Source of the DNA: Methylorubrum sp. B1-46
Lineage (GTDB): Bacteria; Pseudomonadota; Alphaproteobacteria; Rhizobiales; Beijerinckiaceae
Length of the DNA stretch: 64,000 nucleotides
Reading direction: 5' to 3'
NCBI RefSeq assembly: GCF_021117295.1
Contig: NZ_CP088247.1
Coordinates: 2,867,001-2,931,000, forward strand
A model generated the notes under the pieces. The model ran no database searches, was not told where the DNA came from, and worked only from the letters and a program-made list of their open reading frames with translations. This document shows, piece after piece, positions 35,741 through 52,170 of the stretch; positions within the stretch are counted from its first letter, which is position 1, and each line of letters starts with the position of its first letter. Position numbers and translations under genes: made by a program.

Positions 35741-36913
35741 ATGCCCGTCATCGACCGCATCGTCGATCTCTCGGAGGAGATCACCGCCTGGCGGCACGAT
35801 CTCCACGCCCATCCCGAGCTTCAGTACGACGTGCATCGCACGGCGGGGTTCGTGGCGGACAAGCTGCGCGCCTTCGGTTGCGACGAGGTCGTCACCGGTA
35901 TTGGTCGGACCGGCGTCATCGGGGTGATCCGCGGGCGAGCGCATGGCTCGAACCGAGCAATCGGCCTGCGCGCCGACATGGATGCCCTGCCGATCCAGGA
36001 GATCCGCGACCTTCCCTATCGCTCGACCGCGCCCGGCAAAATGCACGCCTGCGGCCATGACGGGCACACCGCCATGCTGCTCGGGGCTGCCAAGTACCTC
36101 GCCGAGACACGCGATTTCGACGGTCGTGCCGTCCTGATCTTCCAACCGGCGGAAGAGGGCGGCGGCGGCGGCGAGGCGATGGTGCAGGACGGGATGATGG
36201 AGCGCTTCGGCGTCGAGGCGGTCTACGGCCTGCACAACATCCCCGGCCAGCCGCTCGGCACCTTCGCCATCCGCCCCGGCCCGATCATGGCTTCGACCGA
36301 CCGCTTCACGATCCTCATCGAGGGCCGGGGAGGGCACGCAGCCCTGCCACAGGCCGCGGTCGATACCGTGGTGGTGGCGAGCCACATCGTGGTGGCCCTG
36401 CAATCCATCGTCGCCCGCAACATCGATCCGCTCGACTCGAGCGTCGTCTCCGTCTGCGCCTTCGAGGCGGGCGAGGCCTTCAACGTACTGCCGCAGACGG
36501 CGGAACTGCGCGGTACCATGCGGGCGCTGACCCCGGACGTTCGCGGCCTGATGCACACCCGTCTCGCCGCGATCGCCGAGAACGTCGCGGCGGCCTTCGG
36601 TGCGCGGGCGAGCATCGACTTCGCCAGCGGCTACCCAGCGACCGAGAATCATCCAGCCGAGACTGACTTCATGGCCGACATCGCCGCACAGGTCGTCGGC
36701 GAAGAGCGGGTCGAGCGCGACGTGGCGCCGATGATGGCGGCGGAGGATTTCTCCTACATGCTCGCCCATCGGCCGGGCGCCTACATCTTCATGGGCAACG
36801 GCGATTCCGCCGGCCTTCACCACCCGGAATACGACTTCAACGACGCGGCCATCCCCTACGGCGCGTCCCTCTGGGCGCGGATCATCGAGACGGGGTTGCC
36901 GCCACGGGAGTGA
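35741..36913 (+). CDS. M20 family amidohydrolase (hippurate hydrolase/aminoacylase-like)
   Basis: A 390-residue M20D peptidase-family amidohydrolase. It begins RIVDLSEEITAWRHDLHAHP, with metal ligands in CGHDGHTAMLLGAAKYLAE and the FQPAEEGGGGGEAM motif holding the catalytic Glu. The dimerisation domain follows GGHAALPQAAVDTVVVA. The family hydrolyses N-acyl amino acids and N-acyl-indole conjugates; substrate is unknown. ATG 35741 has GGAAAGG about 10 bases before it. It follows cueR by 63 bases. Confidence 0.88.
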   Translation: MPVIDRIVDLSEEITAWRHDLHAHPELQYDVHRTAGFVADKLRAFGCDEVVTGIGRTGVIGVIRGRAHGSNRAIGLRADMDALPIQEIRDLPYRSTAPGKMHACGHDGHTAMLLGAAKYLAETRDFDGRAVLIFQPAEEGGGGGEAMVQDGMMERFGVEAVYGLHNIPGQPLGTFAIRPGPIMASTDRFTILIEGRGGHAALPQAAVDTVVVASHIVVALQSIVARNIDPLDSSVVSVCAFEAGEAFNVLPQTAELRGTMRALTPDVRGLMHTRLAAIAENVAAAFGARASIDFASGYPATENHPAETDFMADIAAQVVGEERVERDVAPMMAAEDFSYMLAHRPGAYIFMGNGDSAGLHHPEYDFNDAAIPYGASLWARIIETGLPPRE

Positions 36914-37147
36914 CACGGTTTCCGTTCGATGGCTTCGGCGCCTTTCGCTGCCTGACGCGGCATGGCCCTGGCAATCCGGAGCCGCGCGCTTCCGCCGAAC
37001 CTCGCGGCTGGAGCTTCAGCTTCCTCGGTGACGAGCAGGGTCATACCGTAGCAATCCGCTCCATCGGTTGGAGGTCCGAGGCTGCCTCGTTGCGGAACTG
37101 CGACCGGATTCGGGCGATGGTCTCGCGCGTTGAAGACGAGGTGAGCG

Positions 37148-37420
37148 ATGACGGAGCTGGAGACGAAGCGTGCGGCTGTTGCCGACCTACTGGCGCGCAT
37201 CGAGGGGCTCGACCCACAGAACCGCGCCATCTTGGACCAGCGGGTCGAGAGGGCGGTGGAGGGCTTCGATCCCGGAGCCCCCGAACCCACCGATCCGGCG
37301 CGCGCCGATCTCCATCGGCTTCTGAGGGATTACCGTGATTTACGGGATCTGCCAGCCGACCGTGCCAATGTGCGGCTGGCAGAGAAGGGCGAGGTGTTCG
37401 CACCGGAGGATGATGCGTAG
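37148..37420 (+). CDS. Small hypothetical acidic protein
   Basis: A 90-residue charged protein ([20 protein letters not shown]...). Nearly all predicted helix, no cysteine and no membrane segment. It contains a repeat-like DYRDLRDL and ends EDDA. No known domain recognised. It sits alone between the amidohydrolase gene and ynfA, and the start codon has GAGGTGAG just upstream. It reads as a real gene by composition but function is unknown. Confidence 0.5.
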   Translation: MTELETKRAAVADLLARIEGLDPQNRAILDQRVERAVEGFDPGAPEPTDPARADLHRLLRDYRDLRDLPADRANVRLAEKGEVFAPEDDA

Positions 37421-37503
37421 CCGGGGGGACAGCCCCAGCCTCCCGCCTCAACAACTGCTCAAAACGCCTTGGCGCCGGGCCCGAACCGGGCCAAGCGTTG
37501 CCG

Positions 37504-37833
37504 ATGAGCAGAACCCTTCTCGCCTATTCGGGAGCCGCACTGGCCGAGATCGCCGGGTGCTTCGCCTTCTGGGCGTGGCTGCGGCTGGAGCGGACGGCCT
37601 GGTGGGTTGCACCGGGGATGGCTTCGCTGGCGCTGTTCGCGTGGCTTCTCACCTTGGTGGAGAGCGATGCCGCCGGGCGCACCTACGCTGCCTATGGCGG
37701 CGTCTACATCGTCGCCTCGATCCTCTGGCTCTGGGGGATCGAGGGGCACCGGCCCGACCGCTGGGACATGGCCGGCGGGGCGATCTGCCTCGCCGGGATG
37801 GCGGTCATCCTGTTCGGTCCGCGGGGCGGCTGA
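37504..37833 (+). CDS. ynfA: YnfA family membrane protein (UPF0060)
   Basis: A 109-residue inner-membrane protein with four membrane helices, of the SMR-like UPF0060 (YnfA) family. The [20 protein letters not shown] segment and the C-terminal [20 protein letters not shown] are typical. [19 protein letters not shown] lies in between. Some family members export toxic cations, but function here is not established. The ATG at 37504 is preferred over the upstream TTG at 37498. Confidence 0.88.
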   Translation: MSRTLLAYSGAALAEIAGCFAFWAWLRLERTAWWVAPGMASLALFAWLLTLVESDAAGRTYAAYGGVYIVASILWLWGIEGHRPDRWDMAGGAICLAGMAVILFGPRGG

Positions 37834-37851
37834 GCCGCCCCGGTTCGACGG

Positions 37852-40209
37852 TCAACCCTCGCGGATCAGGATCAGGGTCGAGAGCGGCGGCAGCGTCAGG
37901 CTCAGCGAGTGCGGCTGGCCGTGGCTCTGCTCCGGCTGGCTCTGCACGCCACCCATATTGCCGACATTCGAGCCGCCGTAGCGCTCGGCGTCGGAGTTGA
38001 TCGCCTCGCGGTAATAGCCCGCCGCCGGAACGCCGACACGGTAACCCTCACGCGGCACCGGCGTGAAGTTCGAGACGACGATGGCGACCTCCCCCTCCGC
38101 CTTGCCCTTGCGGGCCCAGGCAATGACCGAGTTGTCGGAGTCGTCCGCCACCAGCCACTGGAAGCCGCCGGGCTCGACGTCGCGGACATAGAGTGCCGGC
38201 GTCGAGGTGTAGACGTGGTTCAGATCCCGGATCAGATCCTTGACGCCTGCGTGCAGGGAATCGTCGAGGAGGTGCCAGTCGAGCGACTGATTGTGGTTCC
38301 ACTCGCGCTCCTGGCCGAACTCGCCGCCCATGAAGAGCAGCTTCTTGCCGGGGTGGCCCCACATGAAGCCGAAATAGGCGCGCAGATTCGCGAATTTCTG
38401 CCAGCGGTCGCCCGGCATCTTGCCGAGCAGCGAGCCCTTCCCGTGCACCACCTCGTCGTGGGAGAGCGGCAGCACGAAGTTTTCCGAGAAGGCGTAGAGC
38501 AGGCCGAAGGTCAGGTTGTGGTGGTGGTAGCGCCGGTGGATCGGATCCTCCGACATGTATTTCAGGGTGTCGTGCATCCACCCCATGTTCCACTTGAAGC
38601 CGAAGCCGAGGCCGCCGGTATAGGTCGGGTGCGAGACGCCCGGCCACGAGGTCGATTCCTCGGCCACCGTGATCGTGCCCGGAGCGTGGCTGTAGGTCGC
38701 CTCGTTGGTCTTGCGCATGAAGTTGATGGCGTCGAGATTCTCGTTGCCACCGTACTGGTTCGGGATCCACTCGCCCGCGCGCCGCGAGTAGTCGAGGTAG
38801 AGCATCGAAGCCACCGCATCCACCCGCAGGCCGTCGAGATGGTAGTGCTCCAGCCAGAAGCGGGCGTTGGCCGTGAGGAAGGCCGACACTTCGGTGCGGC
38901 CGAAATTGTAGATGTAGGTGCCCCAATCCTGGTGGAAGCCCTGGCGCGGGTCGGCGTGCTCGTAGAGATGCGTGCCGTCGAACAGGCCGAGACCGTGTGC
39001 GTCGAGGGGGAAGTGGCCGGGCACCCAATCGAGAAGGATACCGATACCGGCCGCGTGGGCGGCGTTGACGAAGGCGACGAAGTCGTCGGGCGTGCCGAAG
39101 CGGCTGGTCGGTGCGAACAGCGAGACCGGCTGGTAGCCCCAGGAACCGTCGAACGGGTACTCTGTGATCGGCAGAAGCTCGATATGGGTGAAGCCGAGCT
39201 CCTTGACATAGGGGATCAGCCGGTCGGACAGCTCCTTGTAGGTGAGGTAGCGGTTGCCCTCGCCCGGCACCCGCGCCCAGGAGCCGAGATGGACCTCGTA
39301 GACCGACATGGCGGCGTGGCGCGGGTCCTTCTCGCCGCGTGAGTCCATCCAGGCGCTGTCGTGCCATTGCGGCTCGTTGAGGCCCTGCAGCACGGAGGCT
39401 GTCTGCGGCGGGTGTTGGGCCCGGAAAGCGACCGGGTCGGCCTTGAGCGGCTGCAACGTCCCGTCGGGGCCGCGGATCTCGAATTTGTAGTTCTGGCCGG
39501 CCTTGAGACCGGGCACGAACAGCTCCCAGACGCCGCCGTTGAGCCACAGCCGCATCGGGTGGCGCCGGCCGTCCCAATCGTTGAAGTCGCCGACCACGCT
39601 GACCCGGCGGGCGTTCGGGGCCCAGACCGCGAAGCGGAAGCCGGAAATGCCGTCGAGTTCACCCGCATGGGCGCCGAGCACGCGGTAGACGAGGTTGCTG
39701 CCGATCTGGCGAAGGCCGTCGATCTCGCTCTGCTCCAGCGAGGGGCCGAAGCCGTAGGGATCGTGGCGGCGGGCGCTGGTGCCGTCCCAGGCCTCGACCT
39801 CGATCTCGTAGAGCGGACGGCCCTCGCTCTTCACGCTGGCGACGTAGAATCCATCCGGGTGGACGCGCTCGAACGGGATGCTCTGACCGCCGGTCACGAG
39901 CCGAGCCGACTTGGCCTCGGGCAGGATCGCACGGACTTCCCAAGCACCGGGCCCGACCTGATGCGGACCGAGCACGCCGAAAGCATCCCCGTGATCGGCC
40001 GCCATGACGGCGGCAACCGCATCGGGGTGGAGATGGCCGTCGCGGGGTTGCGACGCAGGACGGCCGACGCGCGGCGCTCCCCCATCTCCGCCCAACGAAT
40101 CCGCCGGCCGGGGCGCGCGAGGCGCCTCGGTCGAACCTGACCTGTTCGGGACGTTGGCGGCCGCCTGCCCCTCGTTTCGAGCCGCGGCCTTCTCGTCCAG
40201 AGCCGTCAT
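37852..40209 (-). CDS. glgB: 1,4-alpha-glucan branching enzyme
   Basis: GlgB introduces alpha-1,6 branches into linear alpha-1,4-glucans. The protein has 785 residues. About 75 N-terminal residues of low complexity precede the CBM48-like part and the GH13 barrel. Catalytic Asp lies in GLRVDAVASMLYLDYSRRAG and Glu in TITVAEESTSWPGVS, and LPLSHDEVVHGKGSL follows. ATG 40209 has AGAGGTGA 5-12 bases upstream. It is the last gene of the treZ-malQ/treY-glgE-treS-glgB minus-strand cluster. Confidence 0.95.
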   Translation of the reverse strand: MTALDEKAAARNEGQAAANVPNRSGSTEAPRAPRPADSLGGDGGAPRVGRPASQPRDGHLHPDAVAAVMAADHGDAFGVLGPHQVGPGAWEVRAILPEAKSARLVTGGQSIPFERVHPDGFYVASVKSEGRPLYEIEVEAWDGTSARRHDPYGFGPSLEQSEIDGLRQIGSNLVYRVLGAHAGELDGISGFRFAVWAPNARRVSVVGDFNDWDGRRHPMRLWLNGGVWELFVPGLKAGQNYKFEIRGPDGTLQPLKADPVAFRAQHPPQTASVLQGLNEPQWHDSAWMDSRGEKDPRHAAMSVYEVHLGSWARVPGEGNRYLTYKELSDRLIPYVKELGFTHIELLPITEYPFDGSWGYQPVSLFAPTSRFGTPDDFVAFVNAAHAAGIGILLDWVPGHFPLDAHGLGLFDGTHLYEHADPRQGFHQDWGTYIYNFGRTEVSAFLTANARFWLEHYHLDGLRVDAVASMLYLDYSRRAGEWIPNQYGGNENLDAINFMRKTNEATYSHAPGTITVAEESTSWPGVSHPTYTGGLGFGFKWNMGWMHDTLKYMSEDPIHRRYHHHNLTFGLLYAFSENFVLPLSHDEVVHGKGSLLGKMPGDRWQKFANLRAYFGFMWGHPGKKLLFMGGEFGQEREWNHNQSLDWHLLDDSLHAGVKDLIRDLNHVYTSTPALYVRDVEPGGFQWLVADDSDNSVIAWARKGKAEGEVAIVVSNFTPVPREGYRVGVPAAGYYREAINSDAERYGGSNVGNMGGVQSQPEQSHGQPHSLSLTLPPLSTLILIREG

Positions 40210-40279
40210 CCAGTCACCTCTTCCAGGGATTCGCCCTCGGGCCGGCGCGGGGATCGAGCCCGGCGCGAGGGCGTGATCG

Positions 40280-43546
<3,267 letters not shown>

Positions 43547-43716
43547 CCCGTCGCTGCCTCACGTCACTTTCGAGAGCGGAACCGGGCCGTGCGGCACCGG
43601 GCTGCGAGCCTCCTCGGCCCGCTTCTTGGCAAGAAGACGACGGTGAGCGCCGTATTCCGCCGGAACTAGAGCGCCCCGCGCCGAAAGTGGAGGCCGGCTC
43701 GGCGCGGGAGCGCGTG

Positions 43717-47091
<3,375 letters not shown>

Positions 47092-47229
47092 CGATCGCCT
47101 CCGTCTTGTCGCTTCACGCCTTGGCGCGTTCTGATGGGTCTTGAGCCGCAGGGTGGCCGTCCGGAAACGCCCGCGGCTCCGGTTCGGTCACCGCGTCAGG
47201 GCCGATGACCGGACAATCGTGCACCGCCC

Positions 47230-50200
47230 TCAAGCGGTCCGTCGCAGCACCACATAGGGCAGCGCCGCGAAGAGCAGACCGAGGTCGAGGCGATCGCCCT
47301 CGGCATCGATCTCGCTGCCGCCGATCACGTCGGTCCACCGGCTGCCCTCCGGCACCGGGAGGACGGTTCCGGCGAAAGCCTCGCCCGACCAACCTGATTC
47401 GGGCGTCAGGCGTGCGACAAGGCGGGGCACCGCCACCAGTAGATCGTCGGCACCGGAGGTCGCCGCAGAGCGGGTGAAAGCGATGACGTGCTCAGCACGC
47501 GGGCCCTCGGCTGGTAGCGGCCGGTAATCGGCATCGGCGTAGAAGGCCGGGCGCTCTGCCCGGTCGGCGAGCAGGCGCGCGAGCGTCGCCTGCTTCACAC
47601 GGCCGTCGGACCAAGCACCGATCAGCGCAGCCGGAGCACCGCCGGCTTCCAGGGCACGCGCCCGCTCCTCGTAATCGACCGGCCGACGATTGTCGGGATC
47701 GACGAAGGAGAAGTCCCAGAACTCGGTGCCCTGATAGGTGTCGGGGATGCCCGGCAGGGTGCATTTGAGCACGGTGCGTCCGAGACCGGCGATCATGCCG
47801 AGGAAGGCGAGCCGCCGCACCAGCGGCCGGAGGCGCTGGAGGCAATCCGAGCCGGGGGTGATGAGGGCAGCGAAGAGCGCGTGGACGGCGCTCTCGTAGC
47901 CCTCGTCCACGTTGACCCAGCTCGACCGGCGCTTGCTCTCGCGCAATGCCTTCTCGGCATAGGCGTCGAGGCGTTTGCGGAAGTCCTCGATCGCGTCGGG
48001 ATCGTCGCGCTCGAGAAGCTCCAGCGGCCACGCGCCGAGAATCGCTTGGAGGAACATCCACTGATCGTTGGGATCGGGGGCGGGCTCGCCCTCGACTTGC
48101 CTGATGTGGGCTTCCGAGGCACGGCGCCACGTGTCCCAGGCGCGCGCCCATTCCTCCGGGAGTTCGGAGAGGGCGAGCTGGCGCGAGCGGGCATCCTCGC
48201 CGCGCTTGGTGTCGTGGGTGGCCGTGGTGATCATCGCGTTCGGCCAGTCGCGGGCCCGCGCCGCCTGAAGCGCGTGGAAGTGCTCCGCATCGATGCCGTA
48301 CTCGCCGGGATCGCCGCCGACTTCGTTGAGGGCGAGCAACTCGACGAACCGGTAGAACAGCGTGTCTTCCAGGCTCTTGGCCATCACCGGGCCGGTGAGC
48401 TGCTGGAAGCGGCGGCGGAAGCGCAGCACCACCTGCTGATCCGGATGTCCGGCGCCGCCGACATCGATACGCCCGAGCAGAGCATCGGCGGCGAAGTCGT
48501 GGACCGATCGATCCGGCAGGGCGCTCCAGCGCTTGGCCTTGCGAACGGCTCCCTCGATCAACCGCACATCTTCCAGCTCGATCTCGGTCTCATCGAGATC
48601 GCCTGGGAGGTAGGAGCGGTAGACGGGAAAGCGCGCGACGATCTCGATCAGCGCCCGGCGGATGGCGTTGGTGGAGAAGTCGCGGGTCCGCCGGTCGGAA
48701 TCGGCGATCTGCTTCAGGTCGCCCGTCATCACCTCGAGTTCCGAGGCGAAGCTGATCTCGAGGATTTCCGCCTTGGCCGCCCGGAACTGGAAACCGTAGG
48801 GCTCGTCCATATCGGTGGCCCACCGATAGAACTTTTCGATACGCGGCTTGAGAGCACGATCCACCAGTATGCCGTCGAGCTGGTTCAGCACGTCGTAGCC
48901 GGTGGTGCCAGCGACCGGCCAGTCGCGCAGCTTCTCACCGGGCTCGAGGATCTTCTCGACCACGATGTAGAAACCCGGCCCGACCGCGGCCTGAAGCGCG
49001 CGGGCATAGCCGAGCGGGTCGGCGAGACCGTCGATGTGATCGATGCGCAGGCCGTCGATGCGGCCCTCGCCGATCAGGCGGAAGAGAAGGTCGTGCGAGC
49101 GGACGAAGACGTCCGACAGCTCGACGCGCAGGCCCGCGAGCGAGTTCACGTCGAAGAAGCGGCGATAGTTGATGTCGCTCGACGCAATCCGCCAATGGGC
49201 GAGCCGGTAGGATTGCTGTTCGAGCAGCCGGTGCAGCGGTCCGAAGCTATCGGGATAGTCGCGGTTGCCGTTGAGCAGGTGCAGCGCCCGGTAGATCGAC
49301 GCCGCCATCTGCGGCGAGGCCCGCACGGCGCCCGCGAGCTGGCGCTTCAACGCCTCGGCCGCCTGGGGCATGGCCCGGCGGCGCTCGGAGTTCGTCTCCT
49401 CGCCCATGGCGCGCAGGCGCTCGGTGATCGAGAGCACTTCCGCCGACATGTCGTCGCCGATCTCGCCCAGCGCCGCGAGCGCCCGGTTGAGGATCGTCGG
49501 GTATTGCAGCGGGCAGATTGGGAACTGGTGCTCGTAGTGCCAGACGCTGAAGGCACCGGCCGCCTCGTCGAACTTCAGCTCAAGCGTGCCCTTCTCCAGC
49601 GCCTCGCCGTAGCGCTCGCCGAGGAAGGGGATGACGAGTTTGCCGTTGGCGCCAAGCCGCTCCCAGTCGATGTCGAAAGCATTGGCCGCGGGTGAGAGAC
49701 CGCCCCATTCGAGCACCGAGAGCCACCACGGATTGTCGGCACCACCCACGCCCATATGGTTGGGCACGATATCGAGCAGAAGCTTCAGCCCGTGCGCGTG
49801 AAGCGCGTCGGTGAAGCTGCAGAATCCCTCCTCGCCGCCAATTTCGGGATTGATCTGCGAGTGGTCGACGATGTCGTAGCCGTGGGTCGAGCCCGGCCGC
49901 GCCCGCTGGAGCGGCGAGGCGTAGACGTGACTCACCCCGAGCCGCGCGAGGTAGGGGACGACCTTCTCCGCATCCGCGAAGGTGAAACCTTCGTGGAACT
50001 GCAGGCGGTAGGTCGCGCGCGGCGGGGCCGAGGCGAGGCGCGCGGCGCCCGAGCGCGGACCGCGCTCCTCCGCCGAGAGGGCGGCGGCGAGCTTGGCGAG
50101 CGGGCCACCCGGCGCGGCGATCGCCTCGAGATTGCGGTCGAGCTTGCGCCGCCAGTTCGGGTAGCCCTCGGTCGAGCCGGGCACGTTGGCTTGGCTGAGT

Positions 50201-52170
50201 TCGCCGACCACGTCCTCATACTGCACGGCGGTCAGGATCGAGGGCGCACGGGCGAGGTATCGGGCGGCGGCCTCGAAGGGCGCTTGCTCCGGCGGCTCGG
50301 AACTCGGCAGGAGCTGCTGGGCGGCCAGAGCCTCCGACAGGCGCCAGCGCTCGCTGACGCGCTCCGTGCGCTCGGCCTCGGCCCGATCGGCATCGTAGAG
50401 GCCGAGTGATTGCCGGGTGTCGGTATCGACACCGCGCCACCACCCGACGAAGGTCGGCAGGTCATGTGTGGTGATCGCCGTGAGCGCGTCCTTCGGATAC
50501 GCGTCGGGCGCCTTGAAGGCACCGCCGTTCTCCCGCTCGAAGGCGAGAATGCGGTAGCTGAGAATGCCCGATTGCATCAGCGCATCGGAGAAGCCCTCCG
50601 GCGCCGTGCCGAGATCCTCAGCGATGACGAGGCATTTGGCGCGGTGGCTTTCGAGACGGAGCACCGCCAGCATCGGCTCGAACGGCATCGCTACGTAGGC
50701 ACCCTCGCGGGCCGAACGGCCGAGCGGGATCAGGAACAGGCGAGCGAGCTGGAAGGCATGATCGATGCGGATCGCGCCGGCATGGCGCATGTTTGCCTTC
50801 ACCAGCGCGCGGAACGCCTTGAGGCCGTCGCGCTCCATCTCCAGCGGATCGAAGGCCGGCAGGCCCCAATCCTGGCCCTTGGGTGCGAGCAGGTCCGGCG
50901 GTGCGCCAATGGAGACGCCATCGGCGAAACGCTCGGGATGCGACCAGATCTCGGAGCCGCCCCGGTCGGCGCCGACCGCGAGATCGCGGTAGAGCCCGAG
51001 GCGCATGCCGGCCTTGAGCGCCAGCTCGGACGAGGCCTTGAGCTGGCTGTCGGCGAGGTATTGCAGGAAGACGTGGTAGGCGATGCGCTCCGCGTGTTCT
51101 TCAGCGAAGGCTCGGACGGCGTCGGTGCCGGCGCGGCGATACGCCTCTGGCCAATCGCCGAGCCAGTGGGCGCCCTTGGCCCGGAAGTGCTCCGAGAGGG
51201 CATCGAAGGTCGCGTGCGATTCGAGGTTCTCACCCCCCTCCTCGCGGAACGCGGCGAAGCCGGCATCCTTGCCCGCCTTCGCCTCGGAGGTGTCCCAATA
51301 GGCTTCGAGAAGGGGAGACAAAACCTCCCACACGCCGGCATGATCGACGAGCGAGGTGTCGCGTAGCGCCTCGATGCGAGCGCGGTGACTCTCCAGAAGC
51401 GCCTCGGCGCGGCTGCCGGCAAAACCCGGCAGAGCCCCCGGCTCGATGTAGAGGGTTTCGAGGAACAGCCGCGAGGACGGGGAGTAGGGCGAGATCTTCG
51501 CCCGGTCGGTCGGGAACAGGGCGTGGGCCGGGCTGAGCCCCAGGAACGAGGCACCGCGCAGGGCCGCATCGCGGGCAGCGCGGCCGGCATCAGCGTAGGT
51601 GCCGATGCCGAGATTGGCAGGCGAGCGAAGACCGTAGAGCTGGGCGGCAAGGCCCCAGTCGCGGGCGCCGTCCTCGGCATAGGCGCGCGGGCGCCAGCAC
51701 TTTTGCGGGGCAGCGACGATCCAGGCCTGAGCCCGGCGGTCGCCGACCGTTACCGTGAGTTGGTGGTAGCCCGGCGTCAGCGGCGGCAGGTCGAAACCGG
51801 CACCCTCCTCCGAGGCCGTGAGTGTGGCGCGCCCCTCGCGGGAACGGTCGTGCTCGTCGACGAGCCGCCACGCGACGGCACCCGTGGTCACGCCCATTCG
51901 TACCGGCACGCGCAGGCCGCGGCGCGCCTCGGCCGCCAGCAGAGGCGGAACGACGTTGGCGCGCACGGCCTCGACGGCGGCGAGGCTGTGGCGCACCGCA
52001 TCGTCGTCGCCGGCGGAGAAACCGAGGGCTTCCAGCATGCCGCGGCGGACATCCAGCGGCGTATCAACCCGCTGCCCGAAGGCGTCGGTGAAACCGTCAG
52101 CGATCCCGACGAGGTCGGCGAGGCGTTCGAGGGCATTCACGTCCGAAACACTCACGTCCGAGCTGCTCAC
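47230..52170 (-). CDS. treY: 4-alpha-glucanotransferase / malto-oligosyltrehalose synthase fusion (MalQ-TreY)
   Basis: A 1646-residue fusion. Residues 1 to about 700 are GH77 MalQ: nucleophile Asp in AGAIRIDHAFQLARLFLIPL, Glu in CLVIAEDLGTAPEGF and TTHDLPTFVGWW. From about residue 716 the TreY part begins (PPRATYRLQFHEGFTFADAE), with GLRIDHIDGLADPLGYARAL, IVVEKILEPGEKL and TATHDTKRGEDARSRQLA. TreY converts the reducing-end maltose of malto-oligosaccharides into a trehalose unit. I chose the GTG at 52170, which overlaps the treZ stop (GTGA). A longer reading to 53010 is out-of-frame treZ. Feeds TreZ. Confidence 0.93.
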   Translation of the reverse strand: MSSSDVSVSDVNALERLADLVGIADGFTDAFGQRVDTPLDVRRGMLEALGFSAGDDDAVRHSLAAVEAVRANVVPPLLAAEARRGLRVPVRMGVTTGAVAWRLVDEHDRSREGRATLTASEEGAGFDLPPLTPGYHQLTVTVGDRRAQAWIVAAPQKCWRPRAYAEDGARDWGLAAQLYGLRSPANLGIGTYADAGRAARDAALRGASFLGLSPAHALFPTDRAKISPYSPSSRLFLETLYIEPGALPGFAGSRAEALLESHRARIEALRDTSLVDHAGVWEVLSPLLEAYWDTSEAKAGKDAGFAAFREEGGENLESHATFDALSEHFRAKGAHWLGDWPEAYRRAGTDAVRAFAEEHAERIAYHVFLQYLADSQLKASSELALKAGMRLGLYRDLAVGADRGGSEIWSHPERFADGVSIGAPPDLLAPKGQDWGLPAFDPLEMERDGLKAFRALVKANMRHAGAIRIDHAFQLARLFLIPLGRSAREGAYVAMPFEPMLAVLRLESHRAKCLVIAEDLGTAPEGFSDALMQSGILSYRILAFERENGGAFKAPDAYPKDALTAITTHDLPTFVGWWRGVDTDTRQSLGLYDADRAEAERTERVSERWRLSEALAAQQLLPSSEPPEQAPFEAAARYLARAPSILTAVQYEDVVGELSQANVPGSTEGYPNWRRKLDRNLEAIAAPGGPLAKLAAALSAEERGPRSGAARLASAPPRATYRLQFHEGFTFADAEKVVPYLARLGVSHVYASPLQRARPGSTHGYDIVDHSQINPEIGGEEGFCSFTDALHAHGLKLLLDIVPNHMGVGGADNPWWLSVLEWGGLSPAANAFDIDWERLGANGKLVIPFLGERYGEALEKGTLELKFDEAAGAFSVWHYEHQFPICPLQYPTILNRALAALGEIGDDMSAEVLSITERLRAMGEETNSERRRAMPQAAEALKRQLAGAVRASPQMAASIYRALHLLNGNRDYPDSFGPLHRLLEQQSYRLAHWRIASSDINYRRFFDVNSLAGLRVELSDVFVRSHDLLFRLIGEGRIDGLRIDHIDGLADPLGYARALQAAVGPGFYIVVEKILEPGEKLRDWPVAGTTGYDVLNQLDGILVDRALKPRIEKFYRWATDMDEPYGFQFRAAKAEILEISFASELEVMTGDLKQIADSDRRTRDFSTNAIRRALIEIVARFPVYRSYLPGDLDETEIELEDVRLIEGAVRKAKRWSALPDRSVHDFAADALLGRIDVGGAGHPDQQVVLRFRRRFQQLTGPVMAKSLEDTLFYRFVELLALNEVGGDPGEYGIDAEHFHALQAARARDWPNAMITTATHDTKRGEDARSRQLALSELPEEWARAWDTWRRASEAHIRQVEGEPAPDPNDQWMFLQAILGAWPLELLERDDPDAIEDFRKRLDAYAEKALRESKRRSSWVNVDEGYESAVHALFAALITPGSDCLQRLRPLVRRLAFLGMIAGLGRTVLKCTLPGIPDTYQGTEFWDFSFVDPDNRRPVDYEERARALEAGGAPAALIGAWSDGRVKQATLARLLADRAERPAFYADADYRPLPAEGPRAEHVIAFTRSAATSGADDLLVAVPRLVARLTPESGWSGEAFAGTVLPVPEGSRWTDVIGGSEIDAEGDRLDLGLLFAALPYVVLRRTA